Below are positions 51,033 to 61,522 of a stretch of 64,000 bases of DNA, one piece after another. This DNA is from Nannobrachium achirus. Taxonomy: Eukaryota > Chordata > Actinopteri > Myctophiformes > Myctophidae. Every line of letters starts with the position of its first letter. Positions within the stretch are counted from its first letter, which is position 1. The translations under genes were made by a program, and so were the position numbers. The stretch is taken from the NCBI GenBank assembly GCA_963921795.1, contig OY997653.1, forward strand, positions 6,306,104 through 6,370,103, given 5' to 3'. A model generated the notes under the pieces. That model saw only the letters and a program-made list of their open reading frames with translations, was not told the origin of the DNA and did not search any database.

Positions 51033-53501
51033 TTTCTCTACACATTCCAGAAGCAGAAGAAGTAAATGTAACAGCAAATAGAAGTGAACATTCAGTGATA
51101 ATGTGTTGTTAACTCTTGTACAGTCTTTGTTATCTCTCCTTAACGGCTGTCCTGTATTCAAATGTTGGCGTACTTTGACCAGGCAGACAAACTGTATTAT
51201 CATCAAGAAGTGAGATAATAAAGAAATGTAACTGAAACATTCTCAGAGCTCCTTTGTTCAGTTCCTCCAAAGGAAGGCTATTTGAATTCATATGAGCGAT
51301 AAGGGAGACATTCAGTTACCCATGGAAGTACAGCAGTACAAACTATATGTAGCAAAAGTATTGTTGGGACTTGTTCAGCTAAAGTTGTGCTAGAATTCTG
51401 ATGTAATGTTAAAGCAAAAAAAAAAAATAACATGATAAAACATACAGCTAAATAATAGGTCAATATAATACATATAGGCCTATACAGTGAGAAACAAATA
51501 TAGGTCCTTCTCTTAGACATGGTACAAATACTCGATTAGCAGCAGTTGCAAAGAATTGCTGTTAAAAGTAGCTGCAAAAATCTACTGATGTTATGTTATG
51601 AGCTACTTTCTGTGAATAAATTCAGTGCAGTTCTAAGCGTATCACAGGACCAGAAAGGAACACATGAAATGCATTTGGGTCCCCATCCGGAAACAATGGG
51701 GGTACATTTACTAAAATATATATATATTTTTTGTCTTAGGAATGCGACAAATTCAAAAAAATATTATTGAACTCAAGTCTCCATGGCCTGAGTAATCAAT
51801 AGAAAATAAAGTCATTTTGGGGGTGAAATTAGACACTCCTGTCACTCATGTGACAACATGCGTTTTGAATTGTTGAATTGGAACGCTGACTTCTTTGAAT
51901 TGAAAAGTATTTTTCTTATTTAATTTCAAATGCACTTAGTTCTACTTATTGGACATAAAAAATGGACAATACAATCTTAATACTAGTCATTGAACGACTA
52001 AATTAAGTAATTAAAACCGGTCGTGTTTGCATGTTTGGAATTTTTGCTGAAATCACTAATATGTCAGTATTCTGATTGCGACCGTCAGGTCGCAGTTACT
52101 ATCAAAACCTCGACCAGTTGTCCGTCAGTCTGTCTGTCACACGTCACACGTCACACTTTTGGGTCCAGTTCATATCTCCCCAACCGTTGCCCCGATCCAT
52201 GCCAAATTTTGCATACACACTCCTTGCCTGCCAAACCACTGGTATTAAACTGCAGGCCACATTAAGGCATGTGGCCTATATACACTATATCTACTGCATA
52301 GTACTGTGTTCTATCCGTCTGTCATTCAATGTTATATGAGATACTACCATGGTTTCCTGTGCAAATAAGCCAAGTGCTTTTCTAGGATCTCCTTTTAGTT
52401 GACCTTGTGCCAGTGAACTGTACCATCTTCTTATGCAAACTTCTAATAAAGTCTTCAATCAATCAATCAATCAATCAATCATCCAGGAAGAAGCCCAACA
52501 AAACCCACAGTGATGCCTTTAGGAGGGCCATTCAGGAACACAGCCCCGGCTGGGTCACCTGGATGATGCTGCGAGACCCGAAACCCCGATGAGTTCCGAC
52601 TGGGTCTGCATCAGTGTGCCGACGGGCCGGTATTACGACAAACTAACCCTAACTCTAACCCTAACCCAGGGGTCAGCAACCCAAAATGTTGAAAGAGCCA
52701 TTATTGGACGAAAGAAACTAAAAACAAATATGTCTGGAGCCGCAAAACATTATAAAAGCCTTGTACTGTATATCGTCGTTGTCGGGTAGAAACCTTGTAA
52801 GTCCAAAACTTCGTTTTGTATTTATCATTTACTAAATGAACTAAACTAGTGAAAACAGCCGATCTACAAGCACACAACACCTCGCATCGCGAGGCGTTGT
52901 GTGCTTGTAGAGCTGCTGTTTTCACTACTTTTGTGTGTCAGTCTTGTATGATGAAGCAGGGCTTTACTTTGCGAGAAAAAAAAACATAGAGACGTGATAA
53001 GATTGACGAGCATATTTCTGCTGGCATGTGACTTATTTTGAATTATTTTATATTTTGCTTCATGCACACACCAAATGTACATTCTCAATTTAATGCTGAA
53101 AAAAATAATAACTCAAGTTACTCAAGTTACTTTTTCTATGTAACTTGAAACTGTATAAGTTACATTTCTCCAGGGTATAACTTTAACTTGATCAAGTTAT
53201 ACTGCCATGGTGAGTTACTTGTAACTGTACAAGTTACGCTATCAAAGTAACTTCCCCAACACTGTGACCAGGTAACAGAAATGATTTGCTGTTCATTCTT
53301 GGACTCATTCAGATCATAATGCGGGCCTTGAGAAAGTAAATCCATAGTAAGTGAAACATTTGACTATCTTCCTGACGATGAGAAGAGGCCTGTTCTTCAC
53401 TTCCACATTTGAATGTCAGATTAGGACTCAACCAGTGACTTCATCCCTCCTCAGCACTGTGCACTGTGTCTCTTCTGGATTGGTAGAATACTACTGATAG
53501 G

Positions 53502-53552
53502 GTTTGCATTAGAGATAAAACACAGCTTAAATACTAGTGGTGCAGCCAGCCA
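53502..53552 (+). promoter_or_regulatory. Duplicate, gene-less copy of the gene 2 promoter
   Basis: Unit 1 of the 2,328-bp tandem duplication carries the same TATA-like stretch and the first CAGC units, but then runs into the start of unit 2 instead of a protease exon. Transcription from here would read about 2.3 kb before reaching the gene. Confidence 0.3.
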
Positions 53553-55799
53553 GCCAGCCAGCCAGCCAGCTCAGAGCTCCTTTGTTCAGTTCCTCCAAAG
53601 GAAGGCTATTTGAATTCATATGAGCGATAAGGGAGACATTCAGTTACCCATGGAAGTACAGCAGTACAAACTATATGTAGCAAAAGTATTGTTGGGACTT
53701 GTTCAGCTAAAGTTGTGCTAGAATTCTGATGTAATGTTAAAGCAAAAAAAAAAAATAACATGATAAAACATACAGCTAAATAATAGGTCAATATAATACA
53801 TATAGGCCTATACAGTGAGAAACAAATATAGGTCCTTCTCTTAGACATGGTACAAATACTCGATTAGCAGCAGTTGCAAAGAATTGCTGTTAAAAGTAGC
53901 TGCAAAAATCTACTGATGTTATGTTATGAGCTACTTTCTGTGAATAAATTCAGTGCAGTTCTAAGCGTATCACAGGACCAGAAAGGAACACATGAAATGC
54001 ATTTGGGTCCCCATCCGGAAACAATGGGGGTACATTTACTAAAATATATATATTTTTTTTGTCTTAGGAATGCGACAAATTCAAAAAAATATTATTGAAC
54101 TCAAGTCTCCATGGCCTGAGTAATCAATAGAAAATAAAGTCATTTTGGGGGTGAAATTAGACACTCCTGTCACTCATGTGACAACATGCGTTTTGAATTG
54201 TTGAATTGGAACGCTGACTTCTTTGAATTGAAAAGTATTTTTCTTATTTAATTTCAAATGCACTTAGTTCTACTTATTGGACATAAAAAATGGACAATAC
54301 AATCTTAATACTAGTCATTGAACGACTAAATTAAGTAATTAAAACCGGTCGTGTTTGCATGTTTGGAATTTTTGCTGAAATCACTAATATGTCAGTATTC
54401 TGATTGCGACCGTCAGGTCGCAGTTACTATCAAAACCTCGACCAGTTGTCCGTCAGTCTGTCTGTCACACGTCACACGTCACACTTTTGGGTCCAGTTCA
54501 TATCTCCCCAACCGTTGCCCCGATCCATGCCAAATTTTGCATACACACTCCTTGCCTGCCAAACCACTGGTATTAAACTGCAGGCCACATTAAGGCATGT
54601 GGCCTATATACACTATATCTACTGCATAGTACTGTGTTCTATCCGTCTGTCATTCAATGTTATATGAGATACTACCATGGTTTCCTGTGCAAATAAGCCA
54701 AGTGCTTTTCTAGGATCTCCTTTTAGTTGACCTTGTGCCAGTGAACTGTACCATCTTCTTATGCAAACTTCTAATACAGTCTTCAATCAATCAATCAATC
54801 AATCAATCATCCAGGAAGAAGCCCAACAAAACCCACAGTGATGCCTTTAGGAGGGCCATTCAGGAACACAGCCCCGGCTGGGTCACCTGGATGATGCTGC
54901 GAGACCCGAAACCCCGATGAGTTCCGACTGGGTCTGCATCAGTGTGCCGACGGGCCGGTATTACGACAAACTAACCCTAACTCTAACCCTAACCCAGGGG
55001 TCAGCAACCCAAAATGTTGAAAGAGCCATTATTGGACGAAAGAAACTAAAAACAAATATGTCTGGAGCCGCAAAACATTATAAAAGCCTTGTACTGTATA
55101 TCGTCGTTGTCGGGTAGAAACCTTGTAAGTCCAAAACTTCGTTTTGTATTTATCATTTACTAAATGAACTAAACTAGTGAAAACAGCCGATCTACAAGCA
55201 CACAACACCTCGCATCGCGAGGCGTTGTGTGCTTGTAGAGCTGCTGTTTTCACTACTTTTGTGTGTCAGTCTTGTATGATGAAGCAGGGCTTTACTTTGC
55301 GAGAAAAAAAAACATAGAGACGTGATAAGATTGACGAGCATATTTCTGCTGGCATGTGACTTATTTTGAATTATTTTATATTTTGCTTCATGCACACACC
55401 AAATCTACATTCTCAATTTAATGCTGAAAAAAATAATAACTCAAGTTACTCAAGTTACTTTTTCTATGTAACTTGAAACTTTATAAGTTACATTTCTCCA
55501 GGGTATAACTTTAACTTGATCAAGTTATACTGCCATGGTGAGTTACTTGTAACTGTACAAGTTACGCTATCAAAGTAACTTCCCCAACACTGTGACCAGG
55601 TAACAGCAATGATTTGCTGTTCATTCTTGGACTCATTCAGATCATAATGCGGGCCTTGAGAAAGTAAATCCATAGTAAGTGAAACATTTGACTATCTTCC
55701 TGACGATGAGAAGAGGCCTGTTCTTCACTTCCACATTTGAATGTCAGATTAGGACTCAACCAGTGACTTCATCCCTCCTCAGCACTGTGCACTGTGTCT

Positions 55800-55870
55800 C
55801 TTCTGGATTGGTAGAATACTACTGATAGGGTTTGCATTAGAGATAAAACACAGCTTAAATACTAGTGGTG

Positions 55871-55880
<10 letters not shown>
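55800..55880 (+). promoter_or_regulatory. Putative gene 2 core promoter
   Basis: AT-rich TATA-like boxes (AGATAAAAC near 55,841 and CTTAAATAC near 55,854) sit just before the CAGC/CAGT tract and about 290 bases before the start codon. This places a start site at the edge of, or inside, the tract. The same sequence occurs once more 2,328 bp upstream. This is a positional inference. Confidence 0.35.
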
Positions 55881-55925
<45 letters not shown>

Positions 55926-56123
55926 TCAGTCAGTCAGTCAGTCAGCCAGCCAGTCAGTCAGTCAGTCAGTCAGTCAGTCAGTCAGTCAGTCAGTCAGTCA
56001 GTCAGTCAGTCAGTCAGTCAGTCAGTCAGTCAGTCAGTCAGTCAGTCAGTCAGTCAGTCAGCCAGCCAGTCAGTCAGTCAGTCAGTCAGTCAGTCAGTCA
56101 GTCAGTCAGTCAGTCAGTCAGTC
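55871..56123 (+). repeat. (CAGC)n/(CAGT)n tetranucleotide tract upstream of gene 2 start codon
   Basis: About 250 bp of CAGC units followed by CAGT units, with two short CAGC interruptions. It ends 16 bases before the gene 2 ATG, so it is probably part of the 5' UTR or core promoter. The upstream duplicate at 53,552-53,570 has only about five CAGC units, so the tract has expanded next to the gene. Confidence 0.93.
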
Positions 56124-56139
56124 ACCCAGAGAAGCCATC

Positions 56140-56179
56140 ATGAGGGCTCAGGCTGTCCTCCTTCTCTTCATGCTGGCAG
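56140..56179 (+). CDS. Gene 2 exon 1: start codon and signal peptide
   Basis: The ATG follows GAAGCCATC, only about 16 bases after a 250-bp CAGC/CAGT repeat. It encodes MRAQAVLLLFMLA plus one base (phase 1); the donor is GTACGT. The hydrophobic core is a clear signal peptide. Confidence 0.87.
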
Positions 56180-56864
56180 GTACGTCTCCTAAAATGCGTC
56201 TAACGTGCATCTTTACGCTTCAGCAGGTTGTCTTTGCAGAGTAATGTTCTGTATAGAGTTTGCGTTATTATTGCAAAAACTATTTTAGTTGACCTTGTAC
56301 CAGTGAACTCTACCGTCATGAAACTGTACTTTTTTCTATGCAAACTTCTAATAAAGTCTTCAATAAATCAATCAATCAAACTCAACGTGAGAAAGGTATT
56401 TCTTTGAGAGAAAGATTTTGAAATTAACGATTGCATAAAATACCATATAACATAATGGTAAAACAGCTAATTTATGCCATATTAATAATTAAGACGGTGT
56501 TGTTCACATCAAATAACTGATATTCAACTAAAGATGTGACGTGTCGTACAATTAAAGTATGAACTAGTCTTTTAGTCTAAAGTGCACACACAATCTAGGA
56601 AGGATTGGTGATGTGTGTACAGGAAATGTGTGAAAGTTTTAAAGAGATGGGTGTTGATGTTTTCATTTCAGCTGCAGCAGCGGGGAGCTTGCAGAAGAGG
56701 ATCATTGGAGGCCAACCCTGTCCTGAAGGTGAAAGGCAGTACTATGTGGACGTGGAGAGGCCGGGCGGAGGTTACTGTGGAGGGTCACTCATCCACCCAG
56801 ACTGGGTGTTGACAGCTGCCCACTGTGCTGATCCTTATAGAGGGTAAGGAGAGTGTGTGTGTGT

Positions 56865-56946
<82 letters not shown>

Positions 56947-58780
56947 GACAAATCACAAGTGCTAACCATTTTGGTACTTCAAATAGTGTTGTAATCATTT
57001 CACATGTCTGAGCTTTATTAATATCACTTTAATCTCACAGTTGTATTAATATTAATTTAATCTGACCGAGCTTTATTAATATTAATTTAATCTGTCAGAG
57101 ATGTATTAATATCTCACAGTTTTATTAGTAATAATTTAATTTTGAACTCACAGAGATTATTATTGTTATTATTATTATTACCCATATATTTTTTTCTTCT
57201 AAATGAAACGACCACAAAAGCTAGAAGAGCTCCATTAGCCCCAAATGAATTGAAACTAAATGAAAAGTCACTTTAGGTTGAACGTCTACGATCATCTTTC
57301 TTTACCCTAAATGTACATTGATAAAGTAAGAAAGTAATTTATAATCCAGAGACGATAACATTGTCTCACTGACATTCATATCCTCTCACTCAGGATGCTC
57401 AGGGTAACATTCATATCCTCTCACTCAGGACGCTCAGGGTAACATTCATATCCTCTCACTCAGGACGCTCAGGGTAACACTTGGTGTGCACGTCCCAAAC
57501 CAGCTACCGACGAAGGTGAAGGTTACTCGGGACAGCCAGTTTGTTTACCACGATGGCCAACATTGCCATGACATCATGCTTCTGAAGCTTCCTCCTTATA
57601 AAGCCCCACTTCAACTCCCCGTCATCAAACTGCCACCACTTCGTTGCAAGAGGCCTAGCGTGCTGGGGGGAAACGTTAGAGTTGGAGGGTTTGGGCAAAT
57701 GTTGGTCCAAAATGATCCTCCTGGCTCTGACCCTCCTCGGTGGATTAAAGGTGAGCTGTGTTCAGAGTTCACTTCAGGTAATCTGAGACAGGGGCGTCAC
57801 ACCAAATTCTGGGCCCTGGGTACAAGGATTCACTGCGGGCCCCCCATGAATGTTAACTATTGAAAAATTGCAGATATACAAGCTCACACTGCAAGCTTGT
57901 AGATCTGCTATTTTTCAAAAATTGAGAAAATGTGTGCAAGAAACCCATGTTTCTATGTCAGTGATGCTCAAACTTTTTCATGTGAAGGACCCCCAAAATT
58001 GAATGAATGAATTTGGCCACGGACCCCCATCTCAAAATATTTAGTTCCAGGATCTTCCCCCCGGAAGCAAAATTTGAGTTACAAATGTTCGCTTAAAAAA
58101 TACATAGGCTATATTCAAACATTTGCGCATATTTTCATGACTTTTCAAAAATAGCAGATCTACAAGCTCGCAGCGCGGCACTCGGTGCCGCGCTGTGAGC
58201 TTGTATATCTGCTATTTTTCAATAGCTAAAGTATAAAATAATTAAGGCCCCTCCTGCACCACCTCGGGCCCCTGGTAACTCAGTCCCACTTTCCTACCCC
58301 TTGTGACGCCCCTGATCTGAGATCTAGACCGGAAAAGCAGGCAAATGATTCACAATGTAATATTTCCTTCCCAAAGTGGGACCAAGGCCTTGGGAGCTGC
58401 AGTGTGCCACCATGACGCTCCTTCCATCATGCCCCCAGGGCTTTCTGTGCATGCAGAAACCTCCTCTAGGGCCAGATGTGGATACCTGTCCCGTGAGTTT
58501 GTTGAATTTGAATAGTAAACAATTAATATAATAATTGTCTGCAATAGTCACCCCTGACTCCACACCACGCACGCACGCACGCACGCACACACACACTCAC
58601 ACTCACACTCACTCACACATCCCTCTGTCACCACAGGGAGACTCTGGTACAGCAGTGGAATTCAGTGGCAAGATCTTAGGAGTCAGTATACGGGCCACTG
58701 ATGAGGTGTGTGGAGGACCAGCTGAGGCCGCAGACGTGTGTTCCTACAGAGAGTGGATCCATGACAGGACAGGACTCTGA
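56140..58780 (+). CDS. Gene 2: secreted atypical S1 serine protease, complete 5-exon model
   Basis: Exons 56140-56179, 56672-56843, 57464-57750, 58377-58492 and 58637-58780 join in phase to 759 bp (252 residues plus TGA); introns are GT-AG. Order: signal peptide MRAQAVLLLFMLA, short propeptide ending QKR, cleavage R23/I24, then the S1 fold. The triad is H64 (LTAAHC), D107 (HDIMLL) and S208 (GDSG); D202 sits at the pocket base. Oddities: GDSGGP is GDSGTA, the usual SWG of the pocket wall is SIR, KPGVY is missing, VxGWG is VGGFG, and the cysteines equivalent to 136 and 201 are both absent. The other five trypsin-type disulfides can be paired. It is therefore probably a secreted protease of changed or reduced specificity. 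It is comparable to kallikrein- or granzyme-sized S1A enzymes, but no ortholog is claimed. Confidence 0.87.
56283..56383 (+). mobile_element. L2/CR1-like LINE 3' end in gene 2 intron 1
   Basis: It shares TTGACCTTGTACCAGTGAAC and CTTCTAATAAAGTCTTCAAT with the other fragments and ends in a short (CAAT)n tail. It lies in sense orientation within the 492-bp intron 1. Confidence 0.65.
56672..56843 (+). CDS. Gene 2 exon 2: activation site and catalytic His
   Basis: The acceptor is TTTCATTTCAG; the exon is phase 1 in and phase 2 out. It encodes AAAAGSLQKR, then IIGGQPCPEGERQYYVDVE, then [18 protein letters not shown]. The donor GTAAGG is followed at once by (GT)n and then a 75-bp (GACA)n tract. Confidence 0.92.
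56866..56946 (+). repeat. (GACA)n microsatellite after the gene 2 exon 2 donor
   Basis: About 19 units beginning 22 bases downstream of the exon 2/intron 2 boundary. Confidence 0.96.
57373..57480 (+). repeat. 35-bp tandem repeat carrying the gene 2 exon 3 acceptor, three copies
   Basis: The unit ATTCATATCCTCTCACTCAG with GACGCTCAGGGTAAC occurs three times at a 35-bp period. The third copy is the working acceptor and exon start. Confidence 0.95.
57464..57750 (+). CDS. Gene 2 exon 3: catalytic Asp
   Basis: A 287-bp exon, phase 2 in and phase 1 out. It encodes TLRVTLGVHVPNQ, HCHDIMLLKLPPY with the catalytic Asp, LPPLRCKRPS and NVRVGGFGQM. The donor is GTGAGC. Three acceptors lie 35 bp apart (exon starts 57394, 57429 and 57464). 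Only the third avoids an in-frame stop. Confidence 0.87.
57789..58314. mobile_element. hAT-type MITE in gene 2 intron 3, 8-bp TSD
   Basis: Terminal repeats CAGGGGCGTCACA and TTGTGACGCCCCTG are flanked by ATCTGAGA (57,781-57,788 and 58,315-58,322). Without it intron 3 would be about 92 bp. It holds two GATCTACAAGC hairpin modules and an internal stretch resembling the CTCAAAC-type hAT end. An inverted sister copy lies at 58,993-59,499. Confidence 0.95.
58377..58492 (+). CDS. Gene 2 exon 4: pocket-base exon
   Basis: A 116-bp exon, phase 1 in and phase 0 out, acceptor CCTTCCCAAAG, donor GTGAGT. It encodes GPRPWELQCATMTLLPSC, PQGFLC and GPDVDTCP. WELQC supplies the Cys157 equivalent, PSC and FLC the 168-182 pair, and DTC the Asp189 and Cys191 equivalents. 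It was found only because the phase and family layout required it. Confidence 0.83.
58637..58780 (+). CDS. Gene 2 exon 5: catalytic Ser
   Basis: A phase 0 exon after CTGTCACCACAG. It encodes GDSGTAVEFSGKILGVSI, then VCGGPAEAADVCSYREWIHD, ending TGL and TGA. The C-terminal helix (CSYREWI) is typical of S1A proteases. The intron just before the acceptor is (CACG)/(CACA)/(CACT)-rich. Confidence 0.92.
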   Translation, partial: GDSGTAVEFSGKILGVSIRATDEVCGGPAEAADVCSYREWIHDRTGL

Positions 58781-58865
58781 TCCTCAGCAACCAGTGGGCC
58801 ACGACTGATGAAGAATATGATGATATGTGATCAATCTTTCATCATAATCCTTGACCTTATTTGGT

Positions 58866-58871
58866 AATAAA
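58866..58871 (+). terminator. Gene 2 polyadenylation signal (AATAAA)
   Basis: A consensus AATAAA lies 86 bases past the stop codon in otherwise non-repetitive sequence, a normal spacing for a short protease 3' UTR. Confidence 0.65.
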
Positions 58872-58992
58872 TTGAGATCCCAGATCTCCTTACTTGGCAT
58901 TAAGAGTCTCCGAGTGGCATGTATGTCTCAGAGGGTGTTTGTATTCACTTTGCTGTTCAGTCCTCCATGCACTAAACACCTTCAGTTATAGT

Positions 58993-59499
58993 CAGGGGCG
59001 TCACAAGGGGGGTAAAAGTGGGACTGAGTTACCAGGGCCCAAGGTGGAGGAGGGGCCTTAATTATTATATACTTTAGCTTTTGAAAAATAGCAGATCTAA
59101 AAGCTCACAGTGCAGCACCGAGTGCCGCGCTGCGAGCTTGTAGATCTGCTATTTTTATAAAAGTCGTGAAAATGTGTGCAAATCTTTGAATAATGTATTT
59201 TTTAAGCCAACATTTGTAACTCAACTTTTGCTCCTGGGGGTTCCCTGGAACTCAATATTTTGAGATGGGGGTCCGTGGCTGAATACATATCATTTTGGGG
59301 GGTCCTTCACATGAAAAGGTTTGAGCACCACTGAAAAAATAACCTTTTGAAATATTCAATTGCATGATTTTTCAAAAATAGCAGATCTACAAGCTTGTAG
59401 TGCGGCACTCGGTGCAACGCTGTGAGCTTGTATATCTGCTATTTGTCAATATAGTTAAACCCACACTGAATCCTTGTACCCAAGGTCCAGACACCCCTG
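58993..59499. mobile_element. Sister hAT-type MITE downstream of gene 2, 8-bp TSD
   Basis: The same family as the element in gene 2 intron 3, in opposite orientation, with ends CAGGGGCGTCACA and GACACCCCTG flanked by GTTATAGT (58,985-58,992 and 59,500-59,507). It starts only about 120 bp after the gene 2 polyadenylation signal. Confidence 0.93.
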
Positions 59500-59532
59500 G
59501 TTATAGTGTAACAGAGTGATATTGGTATTGCT

Positions 59533-59790
59533 GTTTAGTCCTCCATGCAGCCTACTAACACTACTGTTTAGTCCTCCATGCAGCCTACTAACACTACTGT
59601 TTAGTCCTCCATGCAGCCTACTAACACTACTGTTTAGTCCTCCATGCAGCCTACTAACACTACTGTTTAGTCCTCCATGCAGCCTACTAACACTACTGTT
59701 TAGTCCTCCATGCAGCCTACTAACACTACTGTTTAGTCCTCAATGCAGCCTACTAACACTACTGTTTAGTCCTCCATGCAGCCTACTAAC
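59533..59790 (+). repeat. 33-bp minisatellite with branch-point-like motif, eight units
   Basis: The unit is TACTGTTTAGTCCTCCATGC plus AGCCTACTAACAC. Each unit contains TACTAAC and, 15-25 bases later, CATGCAG. It lies 750 bp downstream of gene 2. Confidence 0.95.
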
Positions 59791-60059
59791 ATAGCATTCA
59801 GTTAGATTCTAACAGAACACATGGGCAAGAGTCATGATGTCACACATTCAGGAGACATTTGACTGGATGTGAGAAAACAGAGGTCTCTTTAGAAACACTG
59901 TTATTTTTTGTCTTGTTCCCAGTTCCATCCCGGCTTCCCCAGAGGTAGGGGCCAAGTGTCCTTGAGTAAGAGTCAACTCATGCATGGTTTCCTCCTCCAT
60001 TGGTGTATTAGTGTGGTACGATGTGTACTTCCGTAGGATTTTTGTGCCAAAATCTTTTT

Positions 60060-60810
60060 GCAGATCCTGGTTCTATAGAGTCCAAACTATGAGAAAATGA
60101 TGGGTGCCAACTTTTCCGGACCCCCGCCCCCTTTCTGGGGGTCATCTAGTTTGGGACCTCCCAGAACAGTACGCCAGCCAGTTAATGTCCAATTTTCTTA
60201 ATATTAAGATTGTTTTGTAGGTTTTAAAACATTCTGAGTTCATTTATTACACTTTTGAAGCAGACAGAATAACCTTTCTGACTTTTGGTTGGGGTCTTTC
60301 CTCACCTGGGACCCCCCAGATGGACCCCTGTGCCTATCTCAGTAATCGCTCTGCTCCTGCTCCAGAAAAATGTCATATTAGATCAAAATTGAATAAATGT
60401 TTTTTTGTAGCTGGGCTCTAAAAACAAAAATGAGTAGTAGGCAAATACCAGGGGTCTTCCACAGGGGCTTCGGGACCCCTAGGGGGTCCTCAGAGTTACT
60501 ACATAGTGTACTTCTAATTATTTTTTTGGCTGAACTTTAATTTTTTACTGATTTGGCTTTTATAGGGACCAAACTGTGAGAAAATGATGAGTGTCAGATT
60601 TTGACCCCTGCCCTTTTTCTGGGGGGTCTTCTATTTTAGGACCTCACAGAACAGTATGCCAGCCAGTTAATGTCCAATTAATAATATTAGAGCTGTTTTG
60701 AAGGTTTTAAAACATTCTAAGCTCATATATTGCACTTTTGAAGCAGCCAGAATAACCTTTCTGACTTTTAATGGGGGTCTTTCCTCACCCGGGACCTGGG
60801 ATATTACAGT
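60060..60810 (+). repeat. Direct repeat pair, about 250 bp, next to the inverted repeat
   Basis: The block from CCAAACTATGAGAAAATGAT to CTTTCCTCACCTGGGACC (about 60,085-60,313) recurs at about 60,567-60,796 with mild divergence. It probably belongs to the same composite element as the inverted repeat. No coding potential was recognised. Confidence 0.75.
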
Positions 60811-61522
60811 CCTTGCTGGGCTCCATTTGCAAACCTATACATTTTTGGAAAGGTTATTGTCTAAGGAATCAGAAAATCAATGTTCCCATTTGCCCAGATG
60901 TGTTTATGGCAGCCATATTGGAATTTACAAAATGGCCTCCATAAAATTACGTTTTGTAATATATCGGCCTCTAAATAAGCTGGAACATTGATTTTAACTG
61001 CTAAACCTACATTTTCAGGGTCAAGGAATCCAATGGTGGTAGTTGTAAAACTCAAATAATTTCAACATTAACCCTTAGATGCATATCTGGGTCCAAAACC
61101 GCCTGGTGTGGTTGTTTTCTTGCAATATTAGTTTCACCATGTCATTTTGTTGGATTTCTTTGGGGATTTTGAGGAACTATACATTTTTGGAAAGGATATT
61201 GTCTAAGTAATCAGAAAGGAAATGTTCCCATTTGCCCAGATGTCTGTGGTGGCCATATTGGAATTGACAAAATGGCTGCCGTAAAATGTTTTGTAATATC
61301 TTGACTTCTAAATAATTGGAACATTGATTTCAGTGGCTAAACCTACATTTTCAGGGTCAAGAAATCCATTGGTTCATGTTATCATTTCATTTTTTGTATC
61401 ATCCCATTGAAATACACAATCCACCATATGGGTTAAGAAAATACAGCCCAGGCAATCAGTCAGATACCAACTCAGAGTTATTTTATATTTAACTGTGGAC
61501 TTTAATTGTTTGTGTAACCATC

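Larger units (their letters stand above)
51243..55898 (+). repeat. 2,328-bp direct tandem duplication upstream of gene 2
   Basis: Unit 1 is about 51,243-53,570 and unit 2 about 53,571-55,898. By eye they differ at only a handful of sites, e.g. 53,077 versus 55,405, the AATAAAG/AATACAG change near 52,446 and 54,774, and a T-run length. Both carry a half MITE, an L2-like 3' end with (CAAT)n tail, a telomere-like CCCTAA run, a hAT-like end and a hairpin module. The junction falls in the CAGC tract. Unit 2 joins gene 2 directly, so unit 1 is the added copy or its flank. Confidence 0.95.

Noticed and set aside
55865-56143. QPASQSVS repeat protein or upstream ORF
   Set aside because: It comes from the CAGC/CAGT tract, has no ATG at its start, and ends overlapping the real gene 2 start codon.
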